From assembly GCA_035544315.1 (NCBI GenBank), contig DATKGB010000015.1:1-15817 (forward strand): a stretch of 15,817 nt of DNA, given 5' to 3'. Positions 1-6,547 of this stretch are shown piece after piece. Within the stretch, counting starts at the first letter, position 1; each line of letters opens with the position of its first letter. The notes beneath the pieces are model-generated. The model made no database searches. It saw only the letters and a program-made list of their open reading frames with translations, and was not told where the DNA came from. The DNA is from JALYSX01 sp035544315 (GTDB taxonomy: Bacteria > Vulcanimicrobiota > Vulcanimicrobiia > Vulcanimicrobiales > Vulcanimicrobiaceae). The position numbers and the translations under genes are program-made.

Positions 1-11
1 CCGCTGGCTGG

Positions 12-32
12 CTAGGGGGAATACCCTCCTAG
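12..32. other. Small stem-loop upstream of the first gene
   Basis: An 8-bp stem (CTAGGGGG pairing with CCCTCCTAG apart from one G-T wobble) closes a loop of about five bases. No T-run follows on either strand, so it is not a standard intrinsic terminator. It sits about 90 bases before the first start codon and could be the end of an upstream transcript, a leader element or an operator. Its function is unknown. Confidence 0.35.
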
Positions 33-121
33 GAACGTCGTAACAATATAGCCCGCCTTGGGACGTGCCGATGGAGTATGTAGGCCTGCTTCTCAGGATA
101 GCGGGTATAATGGGAGTTGAG

Positions 122-1240
122 ATGCGTCGGTTCTTCGGCCCCGTCTTAACCGTAGCGCTTGCGTTGGCGCCGCTCTTTAACGTTGCCAAAGCCGACGTGT
201 TGCACGACGTGATGCGCTCGTTTGCTGCGCAAAGCGACTTGCGCGCGGCCTATGCCAAGAGTACGTTCGATACGGTGCCCGCCGAACTCGAGGCCGACCG
301 TTCGATCGTCCTTCCTTCTCATATACATGGGCTCGCGTTCGTTGCCAAGCTGCAAGCCGAGCAACCGATGCCGACGGTTGCCGCTCCGGTACTGCCGGCG
401 GCGGTGCCGACCATTACGCTGGCCTATGATCGCGTCTTCACCCTCGACGATGCGCTCGATCGCTACGACGCGGTCACGATTCCGTCTGCTCCGCGCGCGC
501 CGTCGACGGCGTTGCCGCGTTTGAATACGTTTGAGACGGCGTCCGCGCGACAGGTTTCGTTGGCACCTTCGCCGTCGGCGATGCTGGCTTCGGGCGCATT
601 CGGCGAGGGAACGCAGCAGGCCGCGTTCGATGCGCGTCTGCAGGATGCGGCCATCGCAATTCCTTCGCCCGTGCGCGTCGGTGCGTTCACGATTGCCGGC
701 GATACGTCGACCGCGGACTTTACGGCATTGGCCGCTCACGACGCGCAGTTGACCGCCGGAACCGTCGTCAGCGTGCGGGCCGGAAGCCGTAGTTTGAACT
801 TTAGCGTCGTCAGCGACTACGAGCGGCTGACCGACGCCAACGCGCTGACGTTCTCGCAGTCGACGCCTACGGACCTGACGCGTTACGAAGGCACGTCGGC
901 ATTGGCGCAACTGCCCGGCGGTAACCCGGCGCTATTGATACCGAACTACGCCGACGTCACGTCGCGCGGTCTCAACGCGGGCTTGGCCGTGCCGGTAAAC
1001 GGACGCCTTACCGTGGGCGTCGGATACGGGGCGCAGCGCTTGACCGGATCGTACGGAACCTCATTCGTTCCAAATCTCGATGCGAATAACTATTCGTATC
1101 TCGGGAACATCACGTTTTCGTTGCCGCGTTTTTCGAGCGCGATCACATTGTCGGCTCGCCAGAACCGCTATCAAGATAACTTGACGCCGTTTACGTTGCA
1201 GCAGACGCGAGCCGATTTGAACTTCACGGTGAAATTCTGA
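122..1240 (+). CDS. Predicted outer-membrane beta-barrel protein, function unknown
   Basis: A secreted protein of 372 residues. I chose the ATG at 122 because GGGAG lies five bases upstream and because translation from here begins with a clean signal peptide: Arg-Arg, then a hydrophobic stretch, then a predicted cut after AKA near residue 24. The frame stays open back to 65, but that would put extra residues before the signal peptide. Residues about 25-180 are Ala/Pro/Thr-rich with no recognised domain. The C-terminal half (about 180-372) has alternating polar and hydrophobic strand-like segments with Gly and aromatic residues, and the protein ends in Phe (FTVKF). A terminal Phe is the usual beta-signal read by the BAM complex, so an outer-membrane barrel is inferred. 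A TPR gene follows 20 bases later. I do not recognise a specific family. Confidence 0.72.
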   Translation: MRRFFGPVLTVALALAPLFNVAKADVLHDVMRSFAAQSDLRAAYAKSTFDTVPAELEADRSIVLPSHIHGLAFVAKLQAEQPMPTVAAPVLPAAVPTITLAYDRVFTLDDALDRYDAVTIPSAPRAPSTALPRLNTFETASARQVSLAPSPSAMLASGAFGEGTQQAAFDARLQDAAIAIPSPVRVGAFTIAGDTSTADFTALAAHDAQLTAGTVVSVRAGSRSLNFSVVSDYERLTDANALTFSQSTPTDLTRYEGTSALAQLPGGNPALLIPNYADVTSRGLNAGLAVPVNGRLTVGVGYGAQRLTGSYGTSFVPNLDANNYSYLGNITFSLPRFSSAITLSARQNRYQDNLTPFTLQQTRADLNFTVKF

Positions 1241-1260
1241 CCCAAGCCCGGCGGTTCGGC

Positions 1261-2121
1261 GTGTTGCAAACCGTTGGGATCGCGGCGCCGATTATAATGG
1301 CGTCGATATTAGCGTTCGTTCAAATCGCGTCTGCCGCGCTGTTTTCGTCGGCCGGAGGGCCGGGTTCGTTGCCCTCGCGGCTCTCCCCCGCGATGGGGGC
1401 GCGTATCTACCGCATGTTGGACCGCGTCGCTCCGGCGCCCTACGTCGAAACGATGCTCGCAGAATATGCGATCGCCGGCGGCGATACCGGTGCCGCCCAA
1501 CGAGCGACGGTGCGTCTACCCGCATCGCCGATGCGAAACGAACTGCTCGGCCGAATCGCCGACATGCGCGGAGACCACCGGCTGGCGCTGGAGTATTTCT
1601 TAGTCGCGCCCGATGCGCGTGCGGTTCAACAGGAGGTCGATCGAGAGTCGCGCGTCGATCCAATGACTGCTTATCGCCTCGAACAGCAGTTAGCCGATCG
1701 GCTCGACGCGCTGACCGTCCATCCCGACGCCGTCGCCGAAGCCTACTGGCGACTCGGCATGCTTGCAACGCAGGCCTCCTACCTGCCATCGACGCCGCAG
1801 CATCCGATCGTGCTGAATCGGGCGCGTTCTCTCATGGCTATGCGCCAGTATCTTCGAGCGGTCGACCTGGCCCCGCTCAACGAACGATACTTGCTGGCGG
1901 CGGCCTCGCAAGCGCTGCTGCTCGACGATAGCGTGCGAGCGCGACGGCTCTTTCAACGCGGCGTCGACGCCGATCCCGCCAGCGCGGATGCGTATGCCGG
2001 TCTGGGCTTGGTTGCAGTTCGTGCGGGCGACATCGCGCTGGCGCGTGCGCTGGCCGCGCGTTCGGCGGCGTTGGATCCCGACGCGCACATTCTGAAAGAT
2101 CTGCAGAGTCGTTTACCGTGA
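1261..2121 (+). CDS. Membrane-anchored TPR-repeat protein
   Basis: A protein of 286 residues starting at GTG. A second possible start is the ATG at 1297, codon 13; neither has a strong ribosome site. Residues about 4-28 are hydrophobic and make a signal peptide or membrane anchor. The rest is helical and Ala/Leu/Arg-rich. Residues about 205-240 and 243-276 read as two tetratricopeptide repeats: the second has the AYAGLGLVAVRAGD pattern followed by a helix ending in LDP. Earlier helices (about 60-175) may be degenerate repeats. TPR proteins are scaffolds, so this one probably docks partner proteins at the envelope face. Its stop overlaps the glycosyltransferase start by four bases (GTGA), and it follows the barrel-protein gene by 20 bases. 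That suggests one transcript and a joint envelope or glycan role. The specific function is unknown. Confidence 0.75.
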   Translation: MLQTVGIAAPIIMASILAFVQIASAALFSSAGGPGSLPSRLSPAMGARIYRMLDRVAPAPYVETMLAEYAIAGGDTGAAQRATVRLPASPMRNELLGRIADMRGDHRLALEYFLVAPDARAVQQEVDRESRVDPMTAYRLEQQLADRLDALTVHPDAVAEAYWRLGMLATQASYLPSTPQHPIVLNRARSLMAMRQYLRAVDLAPLNERYLLAAASQALLLDDSVRARRLFQRGVDADPASADAYAGLGLVAVRAGDIALARALAARSAALDPDAHILKDLQSRLP

Positions 2122-3140
2122 AGGTCGCCCTCGACGCGCAGATGACCATCGGCACGGCGACCGGCATCGGCGAATACGTGCGCGGCTTGAGTCGCGCGCT
2201 GCCGAGGGTGGGCGTCGACGTCGTGGAGCTGCTCGAACCGCGCGTGGACCCGTGGCGTTTCGATCGGCGGGTGTATTGGGATCAGGTGCTGCTGCCAAAA
2301 CGCGCGCGCGCCTCGGGAGCCGACATCCTGCATTGTACGTCGGGTACGATGCCGCTGTGGTTACAGCTTCCGACGGTGGTTACCGTCCACGACGTCGCGT
2401 GGCTGCGCGTTCAGGCGCACACGCCGTCGTACGCTCGTTACTATTTCGGTCGATTTTCTATCGCTCGTTATCGCCGTGCCTCGCGCGTGGTCGTCGACTC
2501 GAAGTTTTCTCGCGATGAGTTGCTCGAACTTGGCAACCTCCCGGAATCCTCGATGAACGTTGTTTACCCGGGCGTCGACGCGACCTTCGGGGGGATCGAT
2601 CGGCGCGGCGACGGACGCACGATCCTGGCCGTTGGGACGATCGAACCGCGCAAAAATCTTGAGGCGATCGTTCGTGCGTTGCCGTTGCTGTCCGACGCGC
2701 GGTTGGTGGCCGTCGGACCGCACACGCCGTACGTCGATACGTGCGCGGCGTTAGCGGAGCGTTTGGGAGTGCGTCATCGCGTCGAAATGCCGGGATACGT
2801 TACGGAAGGCGAACTGTTCGAACTGTATGCAACGGCGGCGGTGGCAGCGGTTCCGTCGGAATACGAAGGTTTTGGATACGCTGCCGCGCAGGCATTGTGC
2901 GCGGGATTGCCGGTGGCGGTGTCGGATCGCAGCTCGCTACCCGAAGTGGTTGCCGGCGACGCGCCGGTCATCGCCCTACGCGACGACCCGGCCTGGGCGG
3001 CCATTCTAGGCGATGGGTTGAGCGGTCGTTTGGACGAGCGGGCGCGCGCCGTGCGAGCCGCGTGCGTGCGGCGCTTTGCTTGGAGCGCGAGCGCCAACCG
3101 CATGCGCGCGATCTACGAAGAGGCGGCGCAGCGCTCCTAG
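2118..3140 (+). CDS. GT4-type (GT-B fold) glycosyltransferase
   Basis: A protein of 340 residues starting at a GTG that overlaps the TPR gene stop (GTGA). The fold is that of a retaining GT-B enzyme of the GT4 group, which moves a sugar from a nucleotide-sugar donor to a glycan or lipid acceptor in the cytoplasm. Visible marks are an N-terminal Rossmann strand with a glycine-rich loop (GTATGIGEY, 12-20), VTVHDVAW near 88-95, the family motif GTIEPRKN (173-180), and the donor-site region PSEYEGFGYAAAQALCAG (246-263) followed by LPEVVAGDAP (274-283). In the EX7E motif the first Glu is present (E250), but the second position is Gln (Q258), an unusual change at a donor-binding residue. The stop codon overlaps the stop of the gene on the other strand within one CTAG. 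The substrate cannot be read from sequence. Confidence 0.9.
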   Translation: MKVALDAQMTIGTATGIGEYVRGLSRALPRVGVDVVELLEPRVDPWRFDRRVYWDQVLLPKRARASGADILHCTSGTMPLWLQLPTVVTVHDVAWLRVQAHTPSYARYYFGRFSIARYRRASRVVVDSKFSRDELLELGNLPESSMNVVYPGVDATFGGIDRRGDGRTILAVGTIEPRKNLEAIVRALPLLSDARLVAVGPHTPYVDTCAALAERLGVRHRVEMPGYVTEGELFELYATAAVAAVPSEYEGFGYAAAQALCAGLPVAVSDRSSLPEVVAGDAPVIALRDDPAWAAILGDGLSGRLDERARAVRAACVRRFAWSASANRMRAIYEEAAQRS

Positions 3141-4768
3141 TAAATCGGCGAGCCCGGTGCTCCGGGAGCGACGCTGCCATCGTCGGGTGCGAAAATTAAT
3201 TTGAGCGGATAGAACGAGCCGGGTTCGGGCATCGTGTCGATCGTCACGCGCACGAAGCCTTTGGCCGGAACGACGTATTGGCGCACTTTGAAACGCGAGA
3301 ACGCCGGCGTTTGGTGCGATTGGAGCAAGGTGCCGTCGATCAAGAACGTGCCCGTCGCGCGACCGCCGCGTGGATTTTCGTAGATGGCAATCGCTTGCGG
3401 CGTCGCCAGCGGGTTCTGTACGTTGATCACAAACGATTGCAAGACGCCGTAGTCCCCGGCGAGGGCTTGTCCTTGCAAACGATTGGGAAGCGGTATCTGG
3501 CCGACCGAGAGTTCGAGATACGGATCGGTCACGCGCCATTGCGTCGCATAGTGAAACTCCGGAATGCCGTAGATGCCGCGAGCGTGCGGATAGCTGCCGG
3601 TCAGCAGCGTGTCGCCGGTCAGCGATTCGTTGGGATCCGCGCCGGCGTCTTGGGCGAACAGCGTCAAATGGACCATGCCGCCGTTGAGCACGCGCAGCTG
3701 CAAGGTGTTGCTCACGACCGTGCCCGGAGGAAGGTCTTGCTCTTCCAAGTTGAGCGAGGAGTTGGCCGGGATGACGACCAGCGAGCCTTCGTTCTGCAAC
3801 AGGTGGACGATGAAGCGCTCGGTCGAGTCGTGGCCGACCTCCAGCTCGTTGGGAACGGCGTCGGCGCGGCCTTCGATAAACTGCACGATCGACGGTTCGG
3901 GTGAGTGATTTTCGGCGCGAAGAACGATTCGGCGGCTGGGTTGCCCGGCCGGATTGGCGTGAAAATACAAGAATCGCGACGGAACGTTGCGACTCAGATC
4001 GGCGGTGAACAAGACGCCGCCTTCGGTCAGCGATTCGGGGAAATCGCTGACCATCAGAAGATCGGGCGCGATTCGCGGGGCTGCGACATTTTCCACGTGG
4101 ACGCGCGTCGACGCGCTGACGTTGAAATAGGTGTCGCCTTGAATCAATACGGGGACGTCGATATCGGCGACGTCGTCTTGGCCGAGCGGCTCGTTGAACG
4201 CAACGTCATCCTCCGTTGCGGTCACTTGCGCTCCTTCGCGCGGGCGTGCGAGGGCGCGTGCGAGCGCAACCGCTTGGCTCTTGACGAAGGCAACGCTGGC
4301 GGGGTCGCCGGTGATCTGGATCGAGGCCGACGTCGTGATCGTGCCGGCGTTATAGGCGACTCGAATCGGTACGGCGCGCGTCAAACCGCGTGAATCGGCG
4401 ACGGTGAGCAGCGTGGAGCCGGGCTGCTTGCCGGTCAGGGTCACGATCCGCGTTCCTTGATCCACCGTTGCGTCGACGATCGCCGGGTCGGCCACCGTCA
4501 GCGTGACGTTCCCGAGAACGCTGGAGACCTGCAGCGCCTGCGTCGCTCCGACCGGCACCGTTCCGGCGGCCGGCGCGACGACGATCGGCGGGGGCGTCGG
4601 CACGGGTGTGGGCGAGGGCGACGGCGAGGGTGACGGCGAGGCCGAGGGTGACGGCGAGGCCGAGGGTGATGGCGTAGCGCTCGGCGCGGGCACGACCTGA
4701 CCGTGCGCGATTCCGGCAAGCGCGAACAGGCAAACGGCGAACGCGAGCGCGGCCAGGCCGCGTTGCAT
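3137..4768 (-). CDS. Secreted protein with Pro/Ser linker and CpaC-like N-terminal domain
   Basis: A protein of about 543 residues. I chose the ATG at 4768 because it overlaps the recQ stop as TGATG, giving translational coupling; the in-frame TTG at 4771 is one codon earlier. A signal peptide covers residues 1 to about 23 (cut near AHG/Q). A linker of Ser-Pro and Ala-Ser-Pro repeats follows (about 27-61). Residues about 62-140 have the pattern of the N-terminal domain of CpaC/RcpA-type pilus secretins, or a related Ig-like fold: VGATQALQV, then VADPAIVDA, then VTLTGKQPGSTLLTVAD. The secretin channel domain is absent. The remaining 400 residues are beta-rich, with sequences such as MVSDFPESLTEGG and FLYFHANPAGQPSRR, and match no family I know. 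Location is inferred as periplasmic, surface or secreted. Cotranscription with recQ is odd for a secreted protein. Confidence 0.72.
   Translation of the reverse strand: MQRGLAALAFAVCLFALAGIAHGQVVPAPSATPSPSASPSPSASPSPSPSPSPTPVPTPPPIVVAPAAGTVPVGATQALQVSSVLGNVTLTVADPAIVDATVDQGTRIVTLTGKQPGSTLLTVADSRGLTRAVPIRVAYNAGTITTSASIQITGDPASVAFVKSQAVALARALARPREGAQVTATEDDVAFNEPLGQDDVADIDVPVLIQGDTYFNVSASTRVHVENVAAPRIAPDLLMVSDFPESLTEGGVLFTADLSRNVPSRFLYFHANPAGQPSRRIVLRAENHSPEPSIVQFIEGRADAVPNELEVGHDSTERFIVHLLQNEGSLVVIPANSSLNLEEQDLPPGTVVSNTLQLRVLNGGMVHLTLFAQDAGADPNESLTGDTLLTGSYPHARGIYGIPEFHYATQWRVTDPYLELSVGQIPLPNRLQGQALAGDYGVLQSFVINVQNPLATPQAIAIYENPRGGRATGTFLIDGTLLQSHQTPAFSRFKVRQYVVPAKGFVRVTIDTMPEPGSFYPLKLIFAPDDGSVAPGAPGSPIY
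4611..4674 (-). repeat. Short tandem repeat coding for the Ser-Pro linker
   Basis: A perfect 18-base unit occurs twice in a row (4632-4649 and 4650-4667), preceded by a 12-base partial unit at 4620-4631. On the coding (minus) strand it encodes alternating Ser-Pro and Ala-Ser-Pro residues. Such repeats change length by slippage in multiples of the codon, so the linker length may differ between strains without breaking the frame. Confidence 0.8.
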
Positions 4769-6429
4769 CAAGCGATCTGAACGGCGCCGCTCTCGCGAGC
4801 CACCGCCGATGCCAGCAGCGTCTTGTAGCCGACATTTGGAAAGAGCACGGTGACTAAGTCTTTCTCAGTTCGTTCGACGGTGCCTTGTCCGAACTTGGGA
4901 TGCGTGACTATGTCGGTGATCCGAAATTCCCCGGTCGAGGCGGCGGCGTGGCCGCCGCTCGCGGTCAAGCGCAGGCAATTGTCGCACGCTCCGCAGGTGT
5001 CGACCGTGTAGGCTTCGCCAAAATAGTTCAGGATGAAGCGGCGTCGGCACGAAGTCGTTTCCGCGTACTGCAGCATCATCGCGAGCTTGCTTTGATCGTA
5101 CGACTTCTTGGTTTCGTATGATGCCAGGCTCAAGACCAATTCGCGGTTCATACGCGCGGCCTCGGTCAGCACGTAGCTGGAACGACCCAGCATTTCCAGA
5201 AACCCCGCCTTTTTGAGCAACGCCAAGATGACTTTGAGTTTGGTCAGCGGGATCTGCAAAATCTTGCGCAGATCGGTCATCGACACGCCCTGCTCTTGAC
5301 CGCCGAAGATTTCGATCGTGCCGAAGACGCGCTGGACCTCCTCGACATCGGGATACTTTCCGGTCAGGAAGTAGTTCTGAACGCGCGTGTCGCTCATGCG
5401 ATAAATCAGCACGCAGCATGATGGCGCGCCGTCACGTCCGGCGCGCCCGGCCTCTTGCGTGTAGGCCTCAAGCGATCCCGGCAGATCGTAGTGGACGACG
5501 AAGCGAATGTTCGATTTGTCGATGCCCAGGCCGAATGCGTTGGTCGCTACGACCGCGCGAATCGATTCGTTCATGAACAGTTCGTGCACCAGGGTACGAT
5601 CGTGTTTTTGCAAGCGCGAGTGATAGACGGCGGCCGGCACGCCCAACTGCTCGTGTAGGTAGGACTGTACTTCGAGCGCATTCTTGATCGTCGCGGTGTA
5701 GATGATCCCGGTGCCCTGTAGCGCGTCGGGCCCCGAGAACAGCGACGTCAGCGTTTTGAGCTTATCGACGTTCTTGTCGGCGCGCTTGGCTTCGTAAACC
5801 AGATTGGGCCGATCGAAACCGCGCACGATCGGTTTGACGTTTTCAATGCCCAGCTGATCCAGAATGTCTTCGCGGACCGACGGCGTCGCGGTGGCAGTTA
5901 CGGCCAGCACGGTGGGCCGTCCGAGCTTCTGAATAACCTGTCCCAGCGCGAGATAGGCCGGTCGGAAATCGTGACCCCACTGACTGATGCAATGCGCTTC
6001 GTCGACGACGAACAGCGGAACGCGCAGGCCTTGGAGCAATTTCAAAAAGCGTTCGTCTTCGAGTTTTTCGGGTGTCGTATAGACGATCCGAATGGAACCG
6101 CCGCGCACGCGCTCCAGCGCTGCGGCCTCCTGGTCTTCCGAGAGCGTCGAATTCAGCGCGACGACGTCGGTAATGCCGCGTTCGCGCAACATGTCGAGCT
6201 GATCTTTCATCAGGGCGATCAGCGGGCTGACCACGACCGTGGTTCCCTCGAGCATCAGCGCGGAGAGCTGATAGGTTAGCGACTTGCCGGCGCCGGTCGC
6301 CAGAATTGCCAATGTATCCTGACCGGCAAGGACGCGATGAACGACCTCTTCCTGGCCCGGTTGAAACGTCGTAAAGCCGAACTTCTCAAGAAGTACAGCA
6401 TACGGATCCAAGGCAGTCTCCAATAGCAC
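4768..6429 (-). CDS. recQ: RecQ-family ATP-dependent DNA helicase with PcrA-like C-terminal domain
   Basis: A 3'-5' superfamily 2 helicase of 553 residues acting in recombination and fork repair. The GTG start at 6429 has GAGGGG six bases upstream. Motifs in order: the RecQ Q-motif FGFTTFQPGQ (17-26), Walker A ATGAGKS (44-50), DEAH (143-146), VTATATP (177-183), a second RecA lobe with TNAFGLGIDK (296-305), and QEAGRAGRDG (325-334). A winged-helix-like segment (about 364-425) comes next, then the zinc site CRRRFILNYFGE...CGACDNC (Cys 461, 479, 482, 485). No HRDC domain is present. Instead residues about 503-540 (VTHPKFGQGTVERTEKDLV, then a VLFPN..GYKTLL segment) resemble the Tudor-like C-terminal domain of PcrA/UvrD. 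The protein is slightly shorter than E. coli RecQ (about 610). It is divergent from dnaX and overlaps the downstream secreted-protein gene. Confidence 0.95.
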   Translation of the reverse strand: MLLETALDPYAVLLEKFGFTTFQPGQEEVVHRVLAGQDTLAILATGAGKSLTYQLSALMLEGTTVVVSPLIALMKDQLDMLRERGITDVVALNSTLSEDQEAAALERVRGGSIRIVYTTPEKLEDERFLKLLQGLRVPLFVVDEAHCISQWGHDFRPAYLALGQVIQKLGRPTVLAVTATATPSVREDILDQLGIENVKPIVRGFDRPNLVYEAKRADKNVDKLKTLTSLFSGPDALQGTGIIYTATIKNALEVQSYLHEQLGVPAAVYHSRLQKHDRTLVHELFMNESIRAVVATNAFGLGIDKSNIRFVVHYDLPGSLEAYTQEAGRAGRDGAPSCCVLIYRMSDTRVQNYFLTGKYPDVEEVQRVFGTIEIFGGQEQGVSMTDLRKILQIPLTKLKVILALLKKAGFLEMLGRSSYVLTEAARMNRELVLSLASYETKKSYDQSKLAMMLQYAETTSCRRRFILNYFGEAYTVDTCGACDNCLRLTASGGHAAASTGEFRITDIVTHPKFGQGTVERTEKDLVTVLFPNVGYKTLLASAVARESGAVQIA

Positions 6430-6446
6430 GACACACCCCTCAAAGG

Positions 6447-6496
6447 GACAATGCGGACCCCCGCTTACCTACAGTAGCGCGGAGCGGGATATTGTC
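6447..6496. promoter_or_regulatory. Nested dyad in the recQ/dnaX divergent spacer
   Basis: Three inverted repeats share nearly the same centre: GACAAT (6447-6452) with ATTGTC (6491-6496), CCCGCT (6460-6465) with AGCGGG (6483-6488), and CTAC-A-GTAG (6469-6477). The dyad covers the predicted recQ promoter. It could be an operator for both divergent units or a folded leader in the recQ transcript. The spacer 6430-6547 also has AGGGGTGT in opposite orientation at its two ends (6433-6440 and 6544-6551); these coincide with the translation starts and may only reflect ribosome sites. Confidence 0.35.
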
Positions 6497-6498
6497 AA
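6471..6498 (-). promoter_or_regulatory. Probable sigma-70-type promoter of recQ
   Basis: Reading the minus strand, a perfect TTGACA (6498-6493) is followed 16 bases later by TACTGT (6476-6471), which keeps the key TA...T of a -10 box. The transcript would start near 6464 and give a leader of about 35 bases before the recQ ribosome site GAGGGG (6441-6436). The -35 box is strong and the -10 box weak. The call is inferred from sequence only. Confidence 0.45.
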
Positions 6499-6547
6499 GT
6501 ATTACCCGCCGGCAGGCGCACCAAAACCCCGCTGCGTATTTCAAGGG

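Noticed and set aside
106..111. A perfect TATAAT -10 box just before the first gene
   Set aside because: Transcription would start at about 118, downstream of the ribosome site GGGAG (112-116), and no -35 box is found at the right distance. It is most likely chance.
146..910. A 254-codon open frame opposite the first gene
   Set aside because: Very Arg-rich and featureless, while the plus-strand frame has a ribosome site, signal peptide and barrel-like C-terminus.
4611..4674. A CRISPR-like array
   Set aside because: The repeats are directly adjacent with no spacers, in frame, and encode a Ser-Pro linker.
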